Translations under genes and position numbers: made by a program
Notes under the pieces: model-generated
What the model was told of the DNA's origin: nothing
Seen by the model: the letters and a program-made list of their open reading frames with translations, nothing else
Databases searched by the model: none
Assembly (NCBI RefSeq): GCF_029338335.1
Contig: NZ_CP119797.1
DNA from: Halomontanus rarus
GTDB lineage: Archaea; Halobacteriota; Halobacteria; Halobacteriales; Natrialbaceae
Direction: 5' to 3' (one strand)
Length of the DNA: 64,000 bases
In this document: piece by piece, positions 1 to 7,991 of the stretch
Position numbering within the stretch: the first letter of the stretch is position 1
Layout of the letters: every line of letters begins with the position of its first letter

Positions 1-1
1 C

Positions 2-520
2 GAGCACCACAGCGGCGTGTCGGTCTTGACCGGGACCGATCGGTTCGTCGGACCGGGCCACAATACGGCGATCGAGGACGACGACGGCGACTGGTGGATG
101 ATCTACCACGCGGAGGCGACGACGGAGTACTCGACTCGCGTTATGATGGTCGACAGGATCCAGTGGGACGAGGACGACTGGCCCGTCGTCGGCGACGGCG
201 GGACGCCGAGTACCGAGAGTCCGATGCCGGTGACCGGTCGCGACGAGTGTGACGGCGAAAGCGGTGGTGACGGTGACGGAGACGACGACACCTGCACCGA
301 CTCCGCACAGATCGACGGCAGGACCGTCTGTGACGTCGACGGCGACGGACACTACCGCGACGTGACCGGCGACGGCTCCGTGACGCAGTCAGACGTGGTC
401 GAGTACTTCCAGAACCTCTCCGAGTGGGACGAGCGGGCCGACCTGTTCGACTACACGGACGACGGCCGCGTCAGCCAGACGGACGTCGTTGACCTGTTCG
501 AGTACGTCGCCGACAGGTGA
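2..520 (+). CDS. GH43-type endo-arabinanase, C-terminal part, with dockerin-like tail (5' truncated by window edge)
   Basis: The reading frame is open from base 2, so the start lies outside the window; the GTG at base 17 is an internal codon. The first part reads RFVGPGHNTAIEDD followed by WWMIYHA, the typical end of the five-bladed GH43 arabinanase/arabinofuranosidase propeller. After a Gly/Asp-rich linker comes a pair of EF-hand-like repeats (DVDGDGHYRDVTGDGSVTQ and a second ending DDGRVSQTDVVDLFEY), which resemble dockerin type I calcium loops. The protein probably acts outside the cell on arabinan side chains of pectin. The next gene is a GH42 enzyme on the same strand. The family call rests on the C-terminal third only. 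Confidence 0.75.
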   Translation, partial: EHHSGVSVLTGTDRFVGPGHNTAIEDDDGDWWMIYHAEATTEYSTRVMMVDRIQWDEDDWPVVGDGGTPSTESPMPVTGRDECDGESGGDGDGDDDTCTDSAQIDGRTVCDVDGDGHYRDVTGDGSVTQSDVVEYFQNLSEWDERADLFDYTDDGRVSQTDVVDLFEYVADR

Positions 521-624
521 GCGGGACGGGGGCGAGAGCGAGAGAACGACACAACGGCCGATCGGAAGACCGGCCCGACCCCGACATGGGAACGTTTACG
601 GGGGTCGGCCCGAACCCACAGCTA

Positions 625-2688
625 ATGTCTATCGGAGTGTGTTACTTCCCGGAGCACTGGCCCAGCGAGCGCTGGGAGCGAGACGTCGAACAGATGGCCG
701 AGGCGGGCATCGAGTACGTCCGGATGGCCGAGTTCTCGTGGGCCGTCCTCGAGCCCGAACGCGGCGAGTTCGACTTCGAGTGGCTCGACGAGGCGGTCGA
801 ACTCATCGACGATCACGGCATGAAGGCGGTCCTGTGTACGCCGACGGCGTCGCCGCCGCGGTGGCTCGTCGACGAGCGCCCGGAGATCCTCCAGCGCGAC
901 CGCGACGGGACGATCAAACACGCCGGCAGCCGCCGCCACTACTGTTTCAACTCGCCGGCCTACCGCGAGGAGACCGAACGCGTCGTTCGCGAGATGGCCG
1001 ACCACTACGCCGACGATCCGCGCGTCGTCGGCTGGCAGACCGACAACGAGTACGGCTGTCACGGCACCGCCGACTGTTACTGCGAGGACTGCGCCGACGC
1101 CTTCCGGGACTGGCTCGACGAGCGCTACGCGGACGCCGACGAACTCAACGAGGCCTGGGGGACGACCTTCTGGAGCCAGCAGTACGACAGCATCGAGGAC
1201 GTCGACGTGCCGAAACCGACGCCGGCCCAAGACCACCCGTCGTACGCCCTCGACTTCCGGCGGTTCACCAGCGACAGCATCATCGAGTACAACCGGCTGC
1301 AGACGGACCTGCTCGAGGAGTACAACGATGACTGGTTCGTCACGCACAACTTCATGAACCTCTTCCCGTCGCTCGACATCTACGAGATGGGCGAGGACCT
1401 CGATCTCGTCTCGTGGGACTCTTACCCGACGGGCCACGTCCAGGAGGCCGGCGAGTCGAGCCACGACGAACTCCGCGCCGGCAATCCCGACCTGCTCTCG
1501 TTCAACCACGATCTCTACCGCAGCATCCTCGGGAAGCCGTTCTGGGTGATGGAACAACAGCCGGGCGACGTCAACTGGCCGCCCCACTCCGCGCAACCGG
1601 CCGAAGGCGCGATGCGGCTCTGGGCCCACCACGCGACCGCCCACGGCGCCGACGCCGTCGTCTACTTCCGCTGGCGGCGCTGTCTCGAGGCCCAAGAACA
1701 GTACCACGCCGGCCTCCGCAAGCAGGACGGATCGGCGGATCGGGGCTATCACGACGCGCAGACGGCCGCCGACGAACTCCTCGATATCGAAGGCGGAGCG
1801 GGCGCTGACGGCGACAGCGAGGGCCTCGAGACCACCGACTCACCGGTCGCGATCCTGCACGATTACGAGAACATCTGGGCGATCGCCGGACAGGAACACG
1901 CGCCCGACTTCGACTACTGGGCGCTGCTCCAGTCGTTCTACAGGCCGCTGCGGGCTCGAGGCGTCTCCGTCGACGTCGTCCACCCCGAGAGCGACCTCGA
2001 GGGTTACGACGCGGTGATCGCCCCCGCACTGCACATGGTGACGGCGGACCTCGTCGACCGCCTGACCGAGTACGCCGAGAGCGGCGGACAGCTCCTGTTC
2101 GGCCCGCGGACGGGCGTCAAAGACGAGTACAACAAGTTCCGACCCGAACCACAGCCCGGGCCGCTCGCCGACCTCGTCGGGGCGACCGTCGATCAACACG
2201 AGTCGGCACCCGGACACCTCGAGACGACCGTCGCGCCGGTCGACGCGGACGGCGAAAGCGACGACCTGCCCTACCGAACGTGGGCCGAGTGGCTGAACCC
2301 GACGACGGCCGAACCGACCTTCGAGTACACGAGCGAGGGTATCACCGCGGGGAAGACGGCTGCCGTTCGCAACACCGTCGGCGACGGCGCGGTCGTCTAC
2401 TGCGGCGTCCAGCCAGAAGCCCGCCTCGGCGACGAGTTGATCGGCGCACTGCTCGAGCGAGCCGCGGTCTCACACGCCGGGGCGCTCCCGACAGGCGTTC
2501 GCGCAACCGTGCGCGACGGGGTCACGTGGATCTGTAACTTTACGAGCGACGAGGTGACGGTCGAACTCGAGCGGACCGGCGAGGAAACGACGGACTGGCG
2601 ACTGGGCGGGCCGGAACTCGAGCCGTTCGACCTCTCGGTCGCAGACGGCGACGTGATCGACCGCCTCTCGGTCTCGATCGACGACTGA
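625..2688 (+). CDS. GH42 beta-galactosidase
   Basis: 687 residues, the usual GH42 length. The start at 625 is chosen because MSIGVCYFPEHW is the normal N-terminus of the family; the frame extends upstream to 517 but with atypical sequence. The acid/base Glu lies in TDNEYGCH (E142) and the nucleophile in FWVMEQQPGDVNW (E310), positions close to those of Thermus GH42 enzymes. A cysteine cluster (CHGTADCYCEDC) matches the zinc site of the family. A trimerisation domain and a small C-terminal beta domain follow. There is no signal peptide, so the enzyme should hydrolyse imported beta-galactosides, for example galactan fragments from pectin, in the cytoplasm. It follows the arabinanase by about 100 bases. 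Confidence 0.93.
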   Translation: MSIGVCYFPEHWPSERWERDVEQMAEAGIEYVRMAEFSWAVLEPERGEFDFEWLDEAVELIDDHGMKAVLCTPTASPPRWLVDERPEILQRDRDGTIKHAGSRRHYCFNSPAYREETERVVREMADHYADDPRVVGWQTDNEYGCHGTADCYCEDCADAFRDWLDERYADADELNEAWGTTFWSQQYDSIEDVDVPKPTPAQDHPSYALDFRRFTSDSIIEYNRLQTDLLEEYNDDWFVTHNFMNLFPSLDIYEMGEDLDLVSWDSYPTGHVQEAGESSHDELRAGNPDLLSFNHDLYRSILGKPFWVMEQQPGDVNWPPHSAQPAEGAMRLWAHHATAHGADAVVYFRWRRCLEAQEQYHAGLRKQDGSADRGYHDAQTAADELLDIEGGAGADGDSEGLETTDSPVAILHDYENIWAIAGQEHAPDFDYWALLQSFYRPLRARGVSVDVVHPESDLEGYDAVIAPALHMVTADLVDRLTEYAESGGQLLFGPRTGVKDEYNKFRPEPQPGPLADLVGATVDQHESAPGHLETTVAPVDADGESDDLPYRTWAEWLNPTTAEPTFEYTSEGITAGKTAAVRNTVGDGAVVYCGVQPEARLGDELIGALLERAAVSHAGALPTGVRATVRDGVTWICNFTSDEVTVELERTGEETTDWRLGGPELEPFDLSVADGDVIDRLSVSIDD

Positions 2689-2989
2689 GCGACCCGGCCG
2701 GCACCGTTCGGTCCCGTCGATAGCACCGCGGAGACGCCCGTTTCGATCCATCGGTTACAGACGGTCGGCTCGAGGGGAGCGAGGTTACGACCGCGCCCGT
2801 GCTTGCTCTTTAGCGTCGTTTCGGCTCTTGTGGAGTGACAGTAATAACCAAATGGTATACTTTTGAGAGATAGGTGAAAGAGGTAGTAAACACGGACAGA
2901 TATTATTTCAAGATAGTGATCCCCCATCGATTTTTAAACCAAATTTTTGTATTGTAAAGTTATAAATAATCGTGGATGAAGTATAGACT
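2689..2989 (+). promoter_or_regulatory. AT-rich intergenic promoter region upstream of the beta-helix protein
   Basis: The second half of this 301-base gap is strikingly AT-rich against the surrounding high-GC DNA. It ends with a TATA-like element (ttataaataa, about 2960-2969) 21-30 bases before the ATG at 2990, the layout of a haloarchaeal leaderless promoter. No coding sequence was seen in the gap. Confidence 0.55.
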
Positions 2990-4666
2990 ATGGCAAGACG
3001 TGACTTGTCAGACGATAGCGAACAGCATAGCGAAACGACCGACACCGGCTCACGGCCCGCCCCAACGCTCACGAGACGGCGAGCGCTGGGCGTTCTCGGC
3101 GCAGGGCTAGCGACCGGTGCGGTCGGAAGCGTCTCCGCCGACAGCCACGACGCGGTGGTATACGAGAGCGGAGGCGACTTCGTCGCCGAGAACGGTGGCT
3201 CGACCGTCTACGCCGGTGGTGACTTCATCGCCGCGATCCAAGCGGCCGTCGACAGCCTCACGGCGGGGCGCACCACCAAGGAGACCGTCCGGGTCGACGC
3301 CGCCGGCTATACGGGTTCGGCCTCGAGCGCCAAGGCGGTCGACCTGCCGAGTTATACGACCCTGGACGTTCCGGGGTCGATCGACGTGAACGACAGCGGC
3401 GAGCCGTGGATCATCCCGGTCCGGGCGCGGAACGTCGAGTCGATCGAGATTCCGCGGCTGAACGTGACGGGCAACCCCCGTTACGGAATCCGGATTTCGC
3501 ACTGCTCTGACGTCACCATCGGGAACGTCAACATGGACCTCTCGGACGGGCTCGGCATCCGGATCGACGGTCGGGGCGGCCCGCGAACGCAAAACGTCTC
3601 GCTCGACTACGCCTACGTCTCCGGATCGGGCACGCACGCGGTCGAGACCTACGGCGTCGACGACATCGACATCGGAACCGTCGAAACCTACGACACGGGC
3701 GGCTGCGGCCTGTTGCTCAACGATACCGCGTACGCGACGGTCGGTCACGTCGACGCGACCCGCGCGGACGAGGGCGGCGGCTACGCGGGCTTCCGGTGTG
3801 CGAACGATGCCGGGCCGGACATCACCGTCGATCGGGTCGACGCCGTCGACTGCGGACGCGGGATCTTCACCGTCTCCGGCAGTCACGGCATCACGATCTC
3901 GAACGTCTCCCTCGAGAGCTGTGAAGCCGGCGCGCTCATTCAGGACACCCGGAACACGACTATCAGTGGCGGTTCGGTCACGGGCAACGTGGGCGAAGGG
4001 ATCCGGATCGACTCGCGGAGTTCCGACGATCACCACCACACGCGAGACGTCACGATCGAGAACCTCCAGATCGAGGGCAACGATTACGGCGTGTACGAGA
4101 CCGGACCGGATACGGAGAGTAACGCGATCACGAACAACGACTTCTGTAACAACGGAACCGATATCGAGACCTACGCCTCGAGTACGACCGTCAGCGGTAA
4201 CTCCTCCTGTGGCGACGGCGGCTCCGGCGGCGGGACGATCTCGACCGGCACGTACCGGGTGACCAACGCCAACAGCGGCCAGTTCCTCGAGGTCAACGCC
4301 GCGGGGACGAGCGACGGCGACACCGTCCAGCAGTGGTCGGACAGCGGCCACGCCTGCCAGGAGTGGTACGTCGAGGACACGGGAGGCGGCGAGTACCGCT
4401 TCGAGAACGTCCACAGCGGCAAGGTGATGGACGTCTACGGCGCCTCGAGCGACGACGGGGCCGACATCATCCAGTGGGAAGACGGCGGCGCGGCCAACCA
4501 GCGGTGGTACGTCGTCGACGAGGGCAACGGCGAGTACGCGATCGAGTCAGTCGAGAGCGGCAAACTCGCGGAGGTCGACGCCGCCTCGACCGACGAGGGG
4601 GCGAACGTCCAGCAGTGGACGGACAACGGCGGGTCTCACCAGCGGTGGACGTTCACGCAGGTCTGA
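2990..4666 (+). CDS. Tat-exported right-handed beta-helix protein with C-terminal ricin-type lectin domain
   Basis: 558 residues. The N-terminus carries a Tat signal (TRRRALGVLGAGLATGAVG, about residues 28-46). Residues about 50-405 show the repeating short beta-strand pattern of a parallel beta-helix (N-V, I-x-I and G-I-R-I-D turns, repeated IxGNxxYGV motifs), the fold of polysaccharide lyases and GH28-like enzymes. A Gly/Ser linker is followed by about 135 residues with three QW-type repeats (QQWSDSGHACQEWY, QWEDGGAANQRWY, QQWTDNGGSHQRW), which are diagnostic for a ricin-B/CBM13 beta-trefoil. It is probably an extracellular polysaccharide-binding lyase or hydrolase. The catalytic family could not be assigned, and a purely binding role is possible. 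Confidence 0.8.
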   Translation: MARRDLSDDSEQHSETTDTGSRPAPTLTRRRALGVLGAGLATGAVGSVSADSHDAVVYESGGDFVAENGGSTVYAGGDFIAAIQAAVDSLTAGRTTKETVRVDAAGYTGSASSAKAVDLPSYTTLDVPGSIDVNDSGEPWIIPVRARNVESIEIPRLNVTGNPRYGIRISHCSDVTIGNVNMDLSDGLGIRIDGRGGPRTQNVSLDYAYVSGSGTHAVETYGVDDIDIGTVETYDTGGCGLLLNDTAYATVGHVDATRADEGGGYAGFRCANDAGPDITVDRVDAVDCGRGIFTVSGSHGITISNVSLESCEAGALIQDTRNTTISGGSVTGNVGEGIRIDSRSSDDHHHTRDVTIENLQIEGNDYGVYETGPDTESNAITNNDFCNNGTDIETYASSTTVSGNSSCGDGGSGGGTISTGTYRVTNANSGQFLEVNAAGTSDGDTVQQWSDSGHACQEWYVEDTGGGEYRFENVHSGKVMDVYGASSDDGADIIQWEDGGAANQRWYVVDEGNGEYAIESVESGKLAEVDAASTDEGANVQQWTDNGGSHQRWTFTQV

Positions 4667-4787
4667 GCGTCCGCGGACGGTGAGGTGACGGCCGACGGCG
4701 ACCGAGGCGTCACGATCCGATTCGAGCCCAGATCGAACGAACCACTCGCCCGATAGATTTATATTCCGAACGATCCGTTTTGGACCA

Positions 4788-5264
4788 ATGGATAACGGAC
4801 TCGTCGTACTCGAGGACACCGAGAGCCACCGGGACCTGCTCAGAGAAGCCGGTGACTACGCCGCCGGGACCGACGCCGAACTGTTCGTACTGTCGCTCGT
4901 CTCGACCGACGAGGTCGACCAGGCCGTCGAGACTCTCGACGCGATTCGGTCGGTAGAGGACGGTTCCTATCGGTCGGACGCGATTCTCGGCGCGGCCAGA
5001 AACGACGCCGAAGAGATCGCCGACGAGGTGTTCGCCGACCGCGAGGGCGAGGACGAACACGAACTCGCGGTTACCGCTGTCGCAGCGGTCTACGAGGACG
5101 GCGGGCAAGCTGACACGATCCTCGAGGCCGCGGCAGCCAACGATTGCGATCACGTCTTCATCGTCGGACAGAACCGATCGCCGACCGGCAAAGTGCTCTT
5201 CGGGAACGTCGCCCAGCAGGTAATCCTAAACTTCGAAGGGTACGTGACGACGACGGTCGAGTGA
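4788..5264 (+). CDS. Universal stress protein, UspA family, single domain
   Basis: 158 residues. The C-terminal motif GQNRSPTGKVLFGNVAQQVI matches the ATP-binding G-2x-G-9x-G(S/T) signature of UspA proteins, and the N-terminus (GLVVLEDTESHRDLLREAGDYA) fits the first beta-alpha unit. A TATA-like element (ttata, about 4759-4763) lies some 27 bases before the ATG, which supports this start and a leaderless transcript. Such proteins are soluble nucleotide-binding stress or regulatory proteins; the partner is unknown. Confidence 0.85.
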   Translation: MDNGLVVLEDTESHRDLLREAGDYAAGTDAELFVLSLVSTDEVDQAVETLDAIRSVEDGSYRSDAILGAARNDAEEIADEVFADREGEDEHELAVTAVAAVYEDGGQADTILEAAAANDCDHVFIVGQNRSPTGKVLFGNVAQQVILNFEGYVTTTVE

Positions 5265-5504
5265 GCGCGGAAGCCATCGGACCGCCCTCGAGGCGGATCC
5301 ACACCTCGAGCACGAGGGAAACACGGTTCGGAGCGAGTGCTGGGTGCGAGAACCGCGGACTGGACGATCAGTGTCACGATCGTGTCAATTGTGCGCTATC
5401 GAATCCACGGGAGGCGTCGGGAGTACCCGTCGATGGCTCGTTCGAAGGTAAGGCGGTGTGCACGAGTTCACGGAACTGACGGTACTGGACGTCGGCCGGG
5501 CCGA

Positions 5505-6197
5505 TCACCGATCGTCCCGTACGACGTGGGCAGCCAGCCCGAGCTCGAGTTCATCGATTCCCTCGAGTACCAGTTCGGCCATTCGACGAGCCCCCTGCTC
5601 GCTGAAGTGCGTGTCGTCGGTCACGCCCTGGGGATAGTTGGGGTGTTCGCCCGGCGATAGATGGTTGTAGAGGGATTTCGATCCCTCCGGCCCCAGTTCA
5701 CGCAGGAGCGACCGACTCCGCGCGTCCATGTCGACGAGCGCCACGCCACGTTCCCGTGCGACGTTTCGCGTCAGCTCCGAATAGACCCGATGGGTGTCCG
5801 TCGGGTCGCCCCCTTCGTCGAAGTGACGACGCGCGATGGGCGTGAGTAACACCGCTTCTGCGCCGTGTTCGCGCGTCTCTTCGACGAACTTCTCGAGGTT
5901 GGCTTCGAACTCCGCCTCGGTCGTGTGCTGTTCTTTCGAGGGCACCTCGTCGTTGTGACCGAACTGGACGAACACGTAGTGAGTCTCGGCTAGGTCACGT
6001 ACCACGGGCTGCCAGCGCCCCTCCTCCAAGAAGGTGCGGGTGCTTCGCCCGTTTCGGGCGTGATTTTCCACCGTCACCGAGTCGTCGAAGCGTTCGGAGA
6101 ACGGCGTCCCCCAGCCCGTTTCCGGGCGCTCGCTCGCCGCCTTGTCGGCCACGGTAGAATCCCCGATTAGGTGGACGGTGATCGACTCGGACGACAT
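5505..6197 (-). CDS. SGNH hydrolase, rhamnogalacturonan acetylesterase-like (CE12)
   Basis: 230 residues from the Met at 6197, chosen over an upstream in-frame Met because MSSESITVHLIGDST is the normal start and a TATA-like element (about 6222-6230) lies about 28 bases upstream of it. The SGNH blocks are visible: nucleophile Ser in GDSTVADK, the block II Gly, Asn in FGHNDE, and the C-terminal D-x-x-H in DDTHFSEQGA. The NYPQGVTDDTHF ending is typical of rhamnogalacturonan acetylesterases of the YesT/RhgT kind. There is no signal peptide, so it may deacetylate imported pectin oligosaccharides. Nearby genes also act on pectin. Confidence 0.85.
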   Translation of the reverse strand: MSSESITVHLIGDSTVADKAASERPETGWGTPFSERFDDSVTVENHARNGRSTRTFLEEGRWQPVVRDLAETHYVFVQFGHNDEVPSKEQHTTEAEFEANLEKFVEETREHGAEAVLLTPIARRHFDEGGDPTDTHRVYSELTRNVARERGVALVDMDARSRSLLRELGPEGSKSLYNHLSPGEHPNYPQGVTDDTHFSEQGARRMAELVLEGIDELELGLAAHVVRDDR

Positions 6198-6469
6198 TTC
6201 GATATCGGTAGCCGGGAGGAAATATATAAGCATCGGTACGGTTCATAGTGGACACTGAACGTCACTGCACACCCGATCGCACGACAGCGGTACGAGTAGT
6301 GTGTCGATAGTTTCGGTTGTGATTATGGTCACATTCGATACCTAATGATATATCGTGTCGGAGCCACTATCCCCCGATAGATTGCCAGAATGCTGACGCC
6401 GACCATCACGACCGATCATCGCCGAGGCAGGTTGCAGGAACCGACCCGACCGAACCCAGAGAGGACAGC

Positions 6470-7759
6470 ATGAACGATCGACCGACGGAGCCGGTTTCGC
6501 TGGGAACCATCGACACGAGCGCCGCCGGCGGGCGACCGAAGATACTGCTCGGGGACCTGACCGGCGACGGACGCATGGAACTCCTGCTGGTCCAGGGCGA
6601 CGACATCGACGCCACGTACGATCCCCATCAGGTGCACTCGCTGACCGCGATCGACCTGGACGGGACCGTCCGCTGGCAGGTCGGCGACCCGGACCCTCGA
6701 GGCGGCGGCCACGGGGCGGACTTCCCCGCGCAGATCTGGGACATCGACGGCGACGGCCGAAACGAAGTGGTCTGCGTGATGGACGACCGCTTCCGAGTGC
6801 TCGACGGGCGGACAGGCGACCTCGAGCGCGAGCACGAACTGCCGGACCCGCAGGCCCACGACTGCATCGTTCCCGCCAACCTGAGTGGCGGCGACGACCA
6901 CCGAGGCGACGTCGTCCTGAAGGATCGCTACAGCCGGCTGTGGGCGATGGACGAGGACTTCGACCTGCTGTGGACCCACGAAGGGAACACCGGTCACTAT
7001 CCGTGGGCGTTCGACTTCGACGGGGACGGACGGGACGAGGTGATGGCCGGCTACGATTTCCTCGACACCGACGGCACGAAACGCTGGTCCTGCGAGGACA
7101 TCGACGAACACGCGGACTGCATCTGGGTGGCCGACCTGAACGGCGACGGCGACCCCCAGATCGCCATCGGCGAGGGCGGACTGTACGTCTACGACCACCA
7201 CGGTGACGAGCACTGGCGTCACAGGGATCCGCGGGAGGTCCAGCACATCGCGCCGGGGAACTACCGGCGCGACGTGTCGGGCCTCCAGATCGCGGGCCTC
7301 GATCGAATCGTTCGCGGCTCTCCCGACCGGGCCGGTCGGGATGGGATCTTCCTCGTCGATCGGGACGGGAACCCGCTCTGCAAGGAGAACCGCGACCCGG
7401 GCGGCTGGGTGACCATCATCGAACCCATCACCGAATGGGACGACGGCGAGTTGGACTACATCCTGGCCTGGCGCCGGGGCGGCGACACGAATCCGACGCT
7501 CTACGACGGCCACCTGAACCCGGTCGTGACCTTCCCCGTCGACGGCTACCTCGTCCACGGCGACCTCCTAGGAACGGGCGCGGAACAGGTCGTCGTCCTC
7601 GAGGAGGACGAGGACACGGCGCACGTGTTCGGAAACGAGGAACTGAGTCTCGAGGCTCCCGCGGACGGCACCCCGCTGGAACAACCCAAGCGGTTGGCGA
7701 CGTCGACGCTGTATCCGGGCGGGCAACTGCCGCTGGATCATCTCTCGGAGAACGAGTAG
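6470..7759 (+). CDS. Cytoplasmic FG-GAP/VCBS-type beta-propeller protein, possibly related to rhamnogalacturonan lyases
   Basis: 429 residues with no signal peptide or membrane segment. Repeated blades carry calcium-loop motifs: DLTGDGRMELL, DIDGDGRNEVV, DFDGDGRDEVM and DLNGDGDPQIA, spaced about 60-80 residues apart. The same kind of blade builds PL11 rhamnogalacturonan lyases and many secreted propellers, but this protein is shorter than PL11 enzymes and lacks a leader. It lies divergently from the rhamnogalacturonan acetylesterase gene, which favours a role in handling rhamnogalacturonan fragments. The function is not proved by the sequence. Confidence 0.6.
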   Translation: MNDRPTEPVSLGTIDTSAAGGRPKILLGDLTGDGRMELLLVQGDDIDATYDPHQVHSLTAIDLDGTVRWQVGDPDPRGGGHGADFPAQIWDIDGDGRNEVVCVMDDRFRVLDGRTGDLEREHELPDPQAHDCIVPANLSGGDDHRGDVVLKDRYSRLWAMDEDFDLLWTHEGNTGHYPWAFDFDGDGRDEVMAGYDFLDTDGTKRWSCEDIDEHADCIWVADLNGDGDPQIAIGEGGLYVYDHHGDEHWRHRDPREVQHIAPGNYRRDVSGLQIAGLDRIVRGSPDRAGRDGIFLVDRDGNPLCKENRDPGGWVTIIEPITEWDDGELDYILAWRRGGDTNPTLYDGHLNPVVTFPVDGYLVHGDLLGTGAEQVVVLEEDEDTAHVFGNEELSLEAPADGTPLEQPKRLATSTLYPGGQLPLDHLSENE

Positions 7760-7841
7760 TAGATCGCGGTGGCAGTCGCAATTGAGTCGCGGTTTTCGCA
7801 CTTGCTCCCGCTCCGCTCCCACTCTCGAAACCGGGATCGAG

Positions 7842-7905
7842 GTCGAAGTCGAAGTCGAAATCCGGATCGAGAACGTGACGAAAACACGGGCCCGGGCCCG
7901 GGCCT
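7842..7905. repeat. Intergenic simple repeats (GTCGAA)3 and (GGGCCC)2-3
   Basis: Three tandem GTCGAA units at 7842-7859 and GGGCCC GGGCCC GGGCCT at 7888-7905 lie in the 232-base gap between the converging propeller and ABC exporter genes. The second tract is self-complementary. No gene is seen in this gap. Confidence 0.7.
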
Positions 7906-7991
7906 GGGACTCGCGCGTCGCTCGAGAGTGACGACGGACGTGAAAAACGATAAAACGCGGTACGGCGCTCGGCCGTGTTACACGCCGATCA

